From assembly GCF_900116515.1 (NCBI RefSeq), contig NZ_FPBA01000008.1, positions 124,001 to 188,000 of the forward strand: 64,000 nt of DNA, written 5' to 3'. Position 1 is the stretch's first letter. Each line of letters starts with the position of its first letter. The notes below the pieces were generated by a model, which saw only the letters and a program-made list of their open reading frames with translations, did no database searches and had not been told where the DNA came from. Of the stretch, positions 39,113 to 46,148 are shown one piece after another. The position numbers were made by a program, and so were the translations under genes. This DNA comes from Geodermatophilus amargosae (GTDB taxonomy: Bacteria; Actinomycetota; Actinomycetes; Mycobacteriales; Geodermatophilaceae).

Positions 39113-40450
39113 GTGAGGCACCCGTCAGCCACAACGGGGCGACCCGGGCCACACCGGAGCGCGATCCGCCCCGGCCCCGGTGGAGTCGTCCGCGGGGTGC
39201 TGCTGCGGCTCCTGCTGCTGCTCGTGGCCGCCACCGGTCTGGCCCTGCTCGTCCCCGGCATCGCGAGTGCCGAGGGAGAGACGATCGTCGGCACGCTGCA
39301 GACCAGCCGCAGCGGCCCGATCGAGGGCATCGAGGTGACGGTCGCCACCGCCGACGGCGACGAGGTCGACAGCGTGGAGACCGACGAGGAGGGCAAGTTC
39401 GCCGTCGAGGTCCCCGGCGCCGGCCAGTACACCGTCAGCATCGACGCCGACTCCCTCCCCGAGGGAGTCGTCATCACCGGCGAGGACAGCCGGACGGTCA
39501 CGGTCGACGCCGGACGGCGCCAGCCGGTGCAGTTCGGCCTCAACGACGGCAGCCAGGGCTCGGGCAGCGGCAACATCCAGGCCATCCAGCTGCTGGTCGA
39601 CGGGCTGCGCTTCGGCCTGCTCATCGCGATCTCCGCGGTCGGCCTGTCGCTGATCTTCGGCACCACCGGCCTGACCAACTTCGCCCACGGCGAGCTGGTC
39701 ACCATCGGCGCCCTGTTCGCCTGGTGGGTCAACACCGGGCTGGGCGTCCCGCTCCTGCCCGCGGCGATCATCGCGATGATCGGGGGCGCGGCCTTCGGCG
39801 CGCTCAACGAACTCGGCCTGTGGCGGCCGCTGCGCCGCCGGGGCACCGGGCTGGTCGCCGCGCTCGTCGTCTCGATCGGCCTGTCGCTGCTGCTGCGCTA
39901 CCTGATCCAGATCCTCTACGGCGGTGGCTCCAACCCCTACCAGGGGCTGGGCACCTCGCGGGCGGTCGACTACGGCCTGTTCCGGCTGACCAACCAGTCG
40001 CTGGTCTCGATCGTCATCTCGGTCGTCGTGCTGGTGCTCGTCGCGGTGATGCTCCAGCGCACCAAGATCGGCAAGGCGATGCGGGCGGTGGCGGACAACC
40101 GCGACCTGGCCGCGTCGTCGGGCATCAACGTCAACCGGGTCATCCTCGTCGTCTGGATGATGGGCGGTGCCCTCGCGGCGCTCGGCGGGGTCCTGCTGGG
40201 GCTGTCGGACCAGGTCCGCTGGGACATGGGCTTCCAGCTGCTGCTGCTCATGTTCGCCGGCGTCACGCTCGGCGGGCTCGGCACGGCCTACGGCGCCCTG
40301 GTGGGCAGCGTCATCGTCGGTGTCTTCGTCCAGATGTCGACGCTGGTGATCCCCAACGACGTCAAGTACGTCGGCGGGCTGCTGCTCCTCATCGTCATCC
40401 TCGTCATCCGGCCCCAGGGGATCCTGGGCAGCCGCGCACGGATCGGCTGA
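39113..40450 (+). CDS. livH: Branched-chain amino acid-type ABC permease (LivH) with N-terminal exported TTR-like domain
   Basis: A 445-residue fusion. Residues 29-53 form a signal-peptide-like helix ending IASAEG. Residues about 56-143 look like a carboxypeptidase-regulatory/transthyretin-like beta domain (GTLQTSRSGPIEGIEVTVAT, DEEGKFAVEVPGAGQYTVSI). From about 154 it is a normal LivH permease (AISAVGLSLIFGTTGLTNFAHGEL, and LFAWWVNTGLG). The GTG at 39113 has GGGAGG four bases upstream. It heads the livHMGF operon. Ordinary LivH proteins are about 290 residues, so the extra domain is an addition facing the outside, possibly touching the binding protein. Confidence 0.9.
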   Translation: MRHPSATTGRPGPHRSAIRPGPGGVVRGVLLRLLLLLVAATGLALLVPGIASAEGETIVGTLQTSRSGPIEGIEVTVATADGDEVDSVETDEEGKFAVEVPGAGQYTVSIDADSLPEGVVITGEDSRTVTVDAGRRQPVQFGLNDGSQGSGSGNIQAIQLLVDGLRFGLLIAISAVGLSLIFGTTGLTNFAHGELVTIGALFAWWVNTGLGVPLLPAAIIAMIGGAAFGALNELGLWRPLRRRGTGLVAALVVSIGLSLLLRYLIQILYGGGSNPYQGLGTSRAVDYGLFRLTNQSLVSIVISVVVLVLVAVMLQRTKIGKAMRAVADNRDLAASSGINVNRVILVVWMMGGALAALGGVLLGLSDQVRWDMGFQLLLLMFAGVTLGGLGTAYGALVGSVIVGVFVQMSTLVIPNDVKYVGGLLLLIVILVIRPQGILGSRARIG

Positions 40451-40453
40451 CCC

Positions 40454-41452
40454 ATGGGCGACCTCCTCAACGCCTTCGCCGTCGCCGGCAAGTCGGCGCT
40501 CGGCTTCCAGGCCGTCTTCTTCGCGCTGCTGGCCATCGGCCTCAACGTGCACTTCGGTTACACCGGCCTGCTCAACTTCGGCCAGATCGCCTTCGCCATG
40601 CTCGGCGGGTTCGGCATCGCCATCTCCGTGTCCCAGTGGGGGCTCAACTTCTGGGTCGGCGTCCTCGTCGGCATCGTGGCGACCGTCGTCCTCGCGCTGC
40701 TGCTCGGTCTTCCGACCCTGCGGCTGCGCGCGGACTACCTGGCGATCGCGACCATCGCCACGGCCGAGGGACTACGGCTGCTGTTCCGGTCGGTCTCGGC
40801 GAGCGAGGTCACCGGCGGCACGCGTGGCCTCTCGGCGTTCAACGGCGACTTCGTCTCCCTGGCGCCGTGGGACACCGGTCAGCGCTACTCCGTCCTCGGC
40901 ACCCGCTGGAGCGGCGGTGAGCTCTGGGTGGCCCTGGTCGGCTGGCTGCTCGTCGCCCTGCTCTGCCTGCTCGTGTGGCTGCTCATGCGCAGCCCGTGGG
41001 GCCGCGTGCTCAAGGCGATCCGCGAGGACGAGGACGCCGTGCGCGCGCTGGGCAAGAACGTCTACCTCTACAAGATGCAGTCGCTCGTGCTCGGAGGCGT
41101 GATCGGCGGTCTCGGTGGCATGGTGTACGTCATCGGTACCGGCGCCGCGAACCCCGACCAGTTCCAGAACGCGAACACCTTCCTGGCCTACGCCGTGCTC
41201 ATCCTGGGCGGCGCCGCGCGGGTGCTCGGGCCGGTGGTGGGCGCGATCATCCTGCTGTTCGTGATCCAGTTCGCCGACACCGGCCTGCGGGCACTGATCA
41301 ACAACGGCGTCATCCCGGAGGGACTGCTGTCGGCCACCGACGTGGCACAGATCCGGTTCGTGCTCGTGGGCCTGGGCCTGATGCTGCTGCTGGTCTTCCG
41401 TCCGCAGGGCATCTTCGGTGACCGACGAGAGGTGATGCTCGATGCCCGCTGA
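40454..41452 (+). CDS. livM: Branched-chain amino acid-type ABC permease (LivM)
   Basis: A 332-residue inner-membrane permease with about nine helices, the LivM signatures GLNVHFGYTGLLNFGQIAFA and LPTLRLRADYLAIATIATAE, and the coupling-helix region WGRVLKAIREDEDAVRALGK. It pairs with LivH to form the transmembrane channel. It starts three bases after the livH stop and overlaps livG by 11 bases. Confidence 0.94.
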   Translation: MGDLLNAFAVAGKSALGFQAVFFALLAIGLNVHFGYTGLLNFGQIAFAMLGGFGIAISVSQWGLNFWVGVLVGIVATVVLALLLGLPTLRLRADYLAIATIATAEGLRLLFRSVSASEVTGGTRGLSAFNGDFVSLAPWDTGQRYSVLGTRWSGGELWVALVGWLLVALLCLLVWLLMRSPWGRVLKAIREDEDAVRALGKNVYLYKMQSLVLGGVIGGLGGMVYVIGTGAANPDQFQNANTFLAYAVLILGGAARVLGPVVGAIILLFVIQFADTGLRALINNGVIPEGLLSATDVAQIRFVLVGLGLMLLLVFRPQGIFGDRREVMLDAR

Positions 41453-42464
41453 GAACACGCCCACCGGCGCGACGGCGGCCTCGCTGCACAAGGGCGCCGC
41501 CCCCGCCGGCCGCGCCCCCCAGCGGCTGGCCCAGGCCGCGCTGCGCGACATCCCGTGGGAGGTCGGCGTCGCCAAGCCCGACCCGGCGATCGTCGTCGAG
41601 AACGTCACGCGCACCTTCGGCGGCCTGACCGCGGTGTCGGTCGACCACCTGGAGGTCCAGCGCGGCGGCATCACCGGCCTGATCGGTCCCAACGGTGCCG
41701 GCAAGACGACGCTGTTCAACCTGCTCACCGGCTTCGACCAGCCCAACACCGGCACGTGGGCCTTCGACGGCAAGTCGCTGGGCAAGCTCGCGCCGCACCG
41801 GGTGGCCCGGCTCGGCGTCGTCCGCACCTTCCAGCTGACCAAGGCGCTGTCGCGGCTGACCGTGCTGGAGAACATGCTGCTGGGCGCCCAGGGCCAGCGT
41901 GGGGAGAGCTTCCTGCGCGCCCTGGTCCCCGGCATCTGGCGGTCGCAGGAGAAGGCCAACACCGCCAAGGCGATGGACCTGTTGCGGCGGTTCAAGCTCG
42001 ACGCCAAGAAGGACGAGTTCGCCGGCACCCTGTCGGGCGGTCAGCGCAAACTGCTCGAGATGGCCCGTGCGCTGATGAGCGACCCGAAGGTCGTCATGCT
42101 CGACGAGCCGATGGCCGGGGTGAACCCCGCGCTGACGCAGAGCCTGCTCGGCCACGTCAAGGACCTCCGCGAGGAGGGCATGACGGTGATCTTCGTCGAG
42201 CACGACATGGACGTCGTCCGGGACATCAGCGACTGGGTCGTCGTCATGGCCGCCGGCCGCGTGATCGCGGAGGGCCCGCCGGAGTCGATCAGCCAGAACC
42301 AGGCCGTCGTCGACGCCTATCTCGGGGCGCACCACGACGCGCCGCTCACCGTCGAGGAGGAGGACCGGGTCCTCGCCCAGGCGGAGGCCGCGATCGCGCA
42401 GGAGGAGCACGGCGGCGGCGAGGTGCTGGGGACCGACGGCACGACCGGGAGGACCGAGCGATGA
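41442..42464 (+). CDS. livG: ABC transporter ATP-binding protein (LivG)
   Basis: A 340-residue ATPase. Walker A is GPNGAGKTT (82-90), the signature is GTLSGGQRKLLEMARALM and Walker B is VVMLDEPMAG. Compared with E. coli LivG (about 255 residues) it has a 45-residue N-terminal and a 35-residue acidic C-terminal extension. It starts inside livM and its stop overlaps the livF start (ATGA). Confidence 0.94.
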   Translation: MPAENTPTGATAASLHKGAAPAGRAPQRLAQAALRDIPWEVGVAKPDPAIVVENVTRTFGGLTAVSVDHLEVQRGGITGLIGPNGAGKTTLFNLLTGFDQPNTGTWAFDGKSLGKLAPHRVARLGVVRTFQLTKALSRLTVLENMLLGAQGQRGESFLRALVPGIWRSQEKANTAKAMDLLRRFKLDAKKDEFAGTLSGGQRKLLEMARALMSDPKVVMLDEPMAGVNPALTQSLLGHVKDLREEGMTVIFVEHDMDVVRDISDWVVVMAAGRVIAEGPPESISQNQAVVDAYLGAHHDAPLTVEEEDRVLAQAEAAIAQEEHGGGEVLGTDGTTGRTER

Positions 42465-43318
42465 GCGACCCGCTGTTCGAGGTCGACGAGTCCGGCGAGG
42501 ACGTCACCCGCGCCGACGAGGCCGCGGCCGGGAGCACCGAGCTCTCCCCCGCGGAGAAGGCCGCCACCCGCGAGGAGCACCTCCGCCTCGCGGAGGGCGC
42601 CCTGGTGCGCGCCGACGACCTCGTCGCCGGCTACGTGCCCGGCGTCAACATCCTGCGCGGCTGCGACTTCTACCTGCAGGAGGGCGAGCTCGTCGGCATC
42701 ATCGGCCCGAACGGGGCCGGCAAGTCGACGCTGCTGAAGACCCTCTTCGGGCTGATCCCGGTCCGCTCGGGACGGGTGTCGCTGCGTGGCGAGGAGATCA
42801 CCTCGGCGCCGGCACACCGTCTGGTGTCGCTCGGCGTCGGGTACGTCCCGCAGAACAACAACGTGTTCCCCTCGCTGACCATCGAGGAGAACATGCAGAT
42901 GGGCGTCTACCTGCGGTCGAAGACCTTCAAGGAGCGCTTCGACTACGTCATCGACCTGTTCCCCCTGCTCGGGGAGCGGCGCAAGGGCAAGGCCGGGTCG
43001 CTCTCGGGCGGCGAGCGGCAGATGGTCGCCATGGGCCGCGCGCTGATGATGGACCCGTCGGTGCTGCTGCTGGACGAGCCGTCGGCGGGCCTGTCCCCCG
43101 CGTACCAGGACGAGGTGTTCATCCGCTGCCGGCGGATCAACGCCACCGGCGTCTCGATCATCATGGTCGAGCAGAACGCGCGGCGCTGCCTGCAGATCTG
43201 CGACCGCGGCTACGTGCTCGACCAGGGCCGCAACGCCTACACCGACACCGGCCGGTCGCTCATGACCGACCCGAAGGTCATCGAGCTGTACCTGGGGACC
43301 CTCGCCAAGGCCCAGTGA
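42461..43318 (+). CDS. livF: ABC transporter ATP-binding protein (LivF)
   Basis: A 285-residue ATPase, partner of LivG. Walker A is GPNGAGKST (82-90), VGYVPQNNNVFPSLTIEENM is the Q-loop region, and the signature is GSLSGGERQMVAMGRALM with LLLDEPSAGLSP. An acidic 45-residue N-terminal extension precedes the usual start. Last gene of the operon; a terminator hairpin follows 20 bases later. Confidence 0.94.
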   Translation: MSDPLFEVDESGEDVTRADEAAAGSTELSPAEKAATREEHLRLAEGALVRADDLVAGYVPGVNILRGCDFYLQEGELVGIIGPNGAGKSTLLKTLFGLIPVRSGRVSLRGEEITSAPAHRLVSLGVGYVPQNNNVFPSLTIEENMQMGVYLRSKTFKERFDYVIDLFPLLGERRKGKAGSLSGGERQMVAMGRALMMDPSVLLLDEPSAGLSPAYQDEVFIRCRRINATGVSIIMVEQNARRCLQICDRGYVLDQGRNAYTDTGRSLMTDPKVIELYLGTLAKAQ

Positions 43319-43338
43319 TCACCTGAGCGCGACCGGCG

Positions 43339-43370
43339 GAGGCCGGCGTCCCCACGGGGGCGCCGGCCTC
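43339..43370 (+). terminator. livHMGF operon terminator
   Basis: A stem of ten perfect pairs (GAGGCCGGCG/CGCCGGCCTC) that can extend inward through CCCC/GGGG, 20 bases after the livF stop. Confidence 0.82.
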
Positions 43371-43550
43371 AGTCGTTCCGGGGGCGTCCCCTCACGGCGT
43401 AGCAGCGCTCCCGGTCCCCGCGTCACCCGTCCCCCGTGGGCAGGCGGCCCGGCTCCTGCGGTCTGGCAGGTGCTCGTGCGGCGTTGCGGCACCGCAGGAG
43501 CGACCCGGACGCCGCAGGAGCGGCCGGTGCCCTCGGGCGTCGGCAGACGA

Positions 43551-43588
43551 CAGCGGCCCGGCACCCCGGGTGGGGTGCCGGGCCGCTG
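43551..43588 (-). terminator. Terminator of the substrate-binding protein gene
   Basis: A 17-base perfect stem (CAGCGGCCCGGCACCCC) with loop GGGT, 16 bases beyond the stop codon of the binding protein gene. Between this hairpin and the livF terminator lie about 180 bases with nothing recognised. Confidence 0.88.
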
Positions 43589-43604
43589 CCCGGGACGAGC
43601 CGGA

Positions 43605-44945
43605 TCAGCGCTGCGGGCCGATGCCGTTCTCGTTGAGACCCTCGATGATCCGGGAGGACTCGTTGAACCCGATGACGACGATGCCGTCGGGGTTGAGCTC
43701 CACCATCTGCTGGACCTCGGCGTCGAAGTTCGCCGCGTTGGGGTCGTAGATGACGTTCACGACCTGGTCCTCGCTCAGACCGCCGGCGAGGAGGTTCTCG
43801 CGGGTGTTCTCCGCGAGGCCGTTCCCGTAGGAGTCGTTGCGGGCCAGGATTCCGATCGTGTTGTTGCCGTCCTCGGCGAGCAGGTCGGCCAGGGCGCGGG
43901 CCTGCAGGACGTCCGGCGGCGCGGTGCGGAAGTACAGACCGTTGTCGTTGTACGTCGTGAACTGGTCCGACGTGTTGGCCGGGCTGATCTGCATGACTCC
44001 GGCCGCGGTGATCCGGTCGATCACGTTGAGGCTGACGGTCGAGGACGCCGCACCGACGATCGCGTTCACGCCGGCCTGCAGGAGGCGGTCGACGGTCTGC
44101 GTGGCGGTGTCGGTCGTGGCATCGCCCGAGTCACCCTCCTCGAGGCGGACGTCCTGGCCCAGGACACCACCGGCGGCATTGATCTCCTGGACGGCCAGCT
44201 TGGCGCCGGCGACCTCCGGAGGGCCGAGGAAGGCGAGGTCACCGGTCAGCGGCAGCAGGGTGCCCATGACCAGCTGCTCACCGGTGGTGCCGGGGGGCGC
44301 GGGGGGCGGGCCCTCGTCGGTGGTGGCGTTGGCCTCGTCGCCGGCGAGGACGAACTCGGTTTGCGAGTCGTCGATGGTGTTGTCGTCGCCGAACGTCTGG
44401 ATGCCGAAGCTCGCCGCCGCCGGCTCACCGGCGTCGACGAAGGCCAGCGGGCCGCTGATGCCGTCGTAGTCGGGGTTGCCCCCGGCGTTGACGATCTCGA
44501 TGCAGGCCTGGTAGGTGTCGCACTTCTCGCCACCGGTGGTGGTGCCGTTGACGTAGGCCTTGAATACGTTGGCGTCGTTGGTGCCGGCCAGCTGCGCCGC
44601 CAGCGCCGTGATGACGATGGCGTCGTAGGTCTCGCCGGCGTAGTTGAAGGTGTTGCCCAGGTCGGGGTCGACCTGCAGGAGCCGGTCGGTGAAGTCACCG
44701 GACAGCTCGGTCAGGGGCAGCGTGCCGCTCATCCCGGCGAGGGCACCCTCCTCCTCGAAGTCCTCCCCGAGGGTGGACCCCATGTTGCCGTCGGTGCCGT
44801 AGATGTTGACCTGCTTCTCACCGCTGCCCTCGGCGGCCTCGCCGCCCGAGCCGCCGCCGCCGTCGTCCCCGCCACCGCAGGCGGAGAGGGCGACGAGGGC
44901 GGCGGACGTGACGGCGATGCTGCGGGCGTAGGTACGCGTGCGCAT
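43605..44945 (-). CDS. Circularly permuted LivK-type substrate-binding lipoprotein
   Basis: A 446-residue lipoprotein (lipobox LSAC, Cys23) of the branched-chain amino acid binding family, but with halves in reversed order. Residues 44-201 (QVNIYGTDGNMGSTLG through GIQTFGDDNTIDDSQTEFVL) correspond to the C-terminal part of LivJ/LivK. A Pro-rich linker follows (about 202-224, EGPPPAPPGTTGEQ). Residues 225-446 (MGTLLPLTGDLAFLGPPEVA through IVVIGFNESSRIIEGLNENG) correspond to the N-terminal part. The break falls where the chain normally crosses back from the second lobe to the first. Cys142 and Cys148 may form a disulfide. The gene is convergent with livHMGF. A GGGAG ribosome binding site lies within the palindrome CAACTGGGAGTTG, and an eight-pair hairpin is in the leader (44981-45001). 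Confidence 0.9.
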   Translation of the reverse strand: MRTRTYARSIAVTSAALVALSACGGGDDGGGGSGGEAAEGSGEKQVNIYGTDGNMGSTLGEDFEEEGALAGMSGTLPLTELSGDFTDRLLQVDPDLGNTFNYAGETYDAIVITALAAQLAGTNDANVFKAYVNGTTTGGEKCDTYQACIEIVNAGGNPDYDGISGPLAFVDAGEPAAASFGIQTFGDDNTIDDSQTEFVLAGDEANATTDEGPPPAPPGTTGEQLVMGTLLPLTGDLAFLGPPEVAGAKLAVQEINAAGGVLGQDVRLEEGDSGDATTDTATQTVDRLLQAGVNAIVGAASSTVSLNVIDRITAAGVMQISPANTSDQFTTYNDNGLYFRTAPPDVLQARALADLLAEDGNNTIGILARNDSYGNGLAENTRENLLAGGLSEDQVVNVIYDPNAANFDAEVQQMVELNPDGIVVIGFNESSRIIEGLNENGIGPQR

Positions 44946-45106
44946 CCAGCAACTCCCAGTTGTCGTACGTCGGTCCGGCGGGCCCCGGGCGTGCCGGGGC
45001 CCCGTCAGTCCGCAGAACCTAACTGCTGTACTGGGGAGTGGAAGCGGGTGCGGAGAGACCGTGACGAGGTCGTGACCTGCTCTGTTACGGGCCTGTCACG
45101 GCTCAC

Positions 45107-45709
45107 TCAGGAGGGTGCACCCTCCGCCGTGGTCGGGTCCGTGGTCAGGATCCGCTCGGCCAGGGACCTCATCGACGTCCGCTCGTTCATGGCCGTGCGC
45201 TGGATCCACCGGAACGCCTCGGCCTCGGTCATCCCCTGCTCGGCCATGAGCCGGCCCTTGGCCTTCTCCACGACCTTGCGGGCCTCGAGGCGCTCCTCGA
45301 GCGTGCGGACCTCGCCGTCGAGCGCGGTCATCTCGCTGAAGCGGGCGCGGGCGACCTCGATGGCCGGCACGAGGTCGTTCTTGGAGAACGGCTTGACCAG
45401 GTAGGCCATGGCGCCGGCGTCGCGGGCCCGCTCGACCAGCTCGCGCTGGCTGAAGGCGGTGAGCACGATGACCGGGGCGATCCGGGCTGAGGCGATCTGC
45501 TCGGCGGCCGCGAGCCCGTCGAGGACCGGCATCTGGATGTCGAGGATGACCAGGTCGGGGGTCAGCTCGCGCGCACGGTCGACGGCGGTCTGCCCGTCGC
45601 CCGCCTCGGCGACGACGACGTACCCCTCCTCCTCGAGCATCTCCTTGAGGTCGAGGCGGATGAGTGCCTCGTCCTCGGCGATGAGGACCCGGGTCGGCTC
45701 GCTGCTCAC
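45107..45709 (-). CDS. pdtaR: ANTAR-domain response regulator (PdtaR-like)
   Basis: A 200-residue two-component regulator. The receiver domain has the acidic pocket E12-D13, phospho-acceptor D57 (LVILDIQMPVLDG) and the VKPF lysine. A coiled-coil linker leads to a C-terminal ANTAR RNA-binding domain (RKVVEKAKGRLMAEQGMTEA, EAFRWIQRTAMNERTSM). ANTAR proteins act by antitermination, binding two-hairpin RNA targets; the M. tuberculosis homologue is controlled by a histidine kinase encoded elsewhere. GTG at 45709 gives the family N-terminus. No partner kinase is in the window. Confidence 0.93.
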   Translation of the reverse strand: MSSEPTRVLIAEDEALIRLDLKEMLEEEGYVVVAEAGDGQTAVDRARELTPDLVILDIQMPVLDGLAAAEQIASARIAPVIVLTAFSQRELVERARDAGAMAYLVKPFSKNDLVPAIEVARARFSEMTALDGEVRTLEERLEARKVVEKAKGRLMAEQGMTEAEAFRWIQRTAMNERTSMRSLAERILTTDPTTAEGAPS

Positions 45710-45787
45710 GCGCAGGAGCCTAGCGACGACGGGCGGCAGCGGCTGCCCGGTTACGCTGACCGGGCCGTGACCTCGGTCGCGGTGCCG

Positions 45788-45861
45788 GCCCCCGTACCCC
45801 AATCGGCAGAGGGAGCGGATTCAAAACCCGCGCAGTGTGCGTTCGAGTCGCACCGGGGGCA
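45788..45861 (+). tRNA. tRNA with anticodon CAA (Leu by anticodon), atypical
   Basis: 74 bases fold as a cloverleaf: acceptor GCCCCCG/CGGGGGC, T arm GTGCG TTCGAGT CGCAC, anticodon loop TTCAAAA (CAA), discriminator A. It is unusual for leucine: the variable region is only five bases (GCAGT) instead of a long arm, and the anticodon stem GCGGA/CCCGC ends in an A-C mismatch. The D stem pairs over only three bases. It decodes TTG if functional. CCA is not encoded (CC then C). Confidence 0.75.
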
Positions 45862-46148
45862 CCCTCACATCGTCGGCCTACCGGCCGACACCGCGGCCAC
45901 GTGCCGTCCCGGCCTGCGCTGAGCCCGCCCCGGTCCTCGTCGCGGAGGCCTCCCGCCCCCACTCCTCGATCCGCCTCGCGGGGCGGCCCGGCCGACACCG
46001 CGGCCACGTGCCGTCCCGCCTGCGCTGAGCCCGCCCCGGTCCTCGTCGCGGAGGCCTCCGGCCCCCACTCCTCGATCCGCCTCGCGGAGCGGGCCTGGTC
46101 CCGGCGTCCTCGTCCTGCCCACCGTCGGGCACCGCATACGGTGTCGGG
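45862..46148. other. Non-coding interval between the CAA tRNA and the PLP decarboxylase
   Basis: 287 bases with no convincing gene. Most of it is the duplicated 107-base unit listed separately. Frames on the minus strand are open through the repeats, but their product is low-complexity Arg/Gly/Ala sequence with no family match. The right end, just before the GTG at 46149, lacks a clear ribosome binding site (AGGTG-like only). Confidence 0.6.
45881..46093. repeat. Two tandem copies of a ~107-bp unit
   Basis: Copy 1 (45881-45987) and copy 2 (45988 to about 46093) begin CCGGCCGACACCGCGGCCAC and contain CGGTCCTCGTCGCGGAGGCC and CACTCCTCGATCCGCCTCGC. They differ by one deletion and a few substitutions. 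Non-coding by appearance; direct, not inverted. Confidence 0.92.

Noticed and set aside
45862-46148. Minus-strand frames through the 107-bp repeats as a repetitive protein
   Set aside because: They arise from the same repeat in several frames, lack a start with a ribosome binding site, and give low-complexity Arg/Gly sequence.
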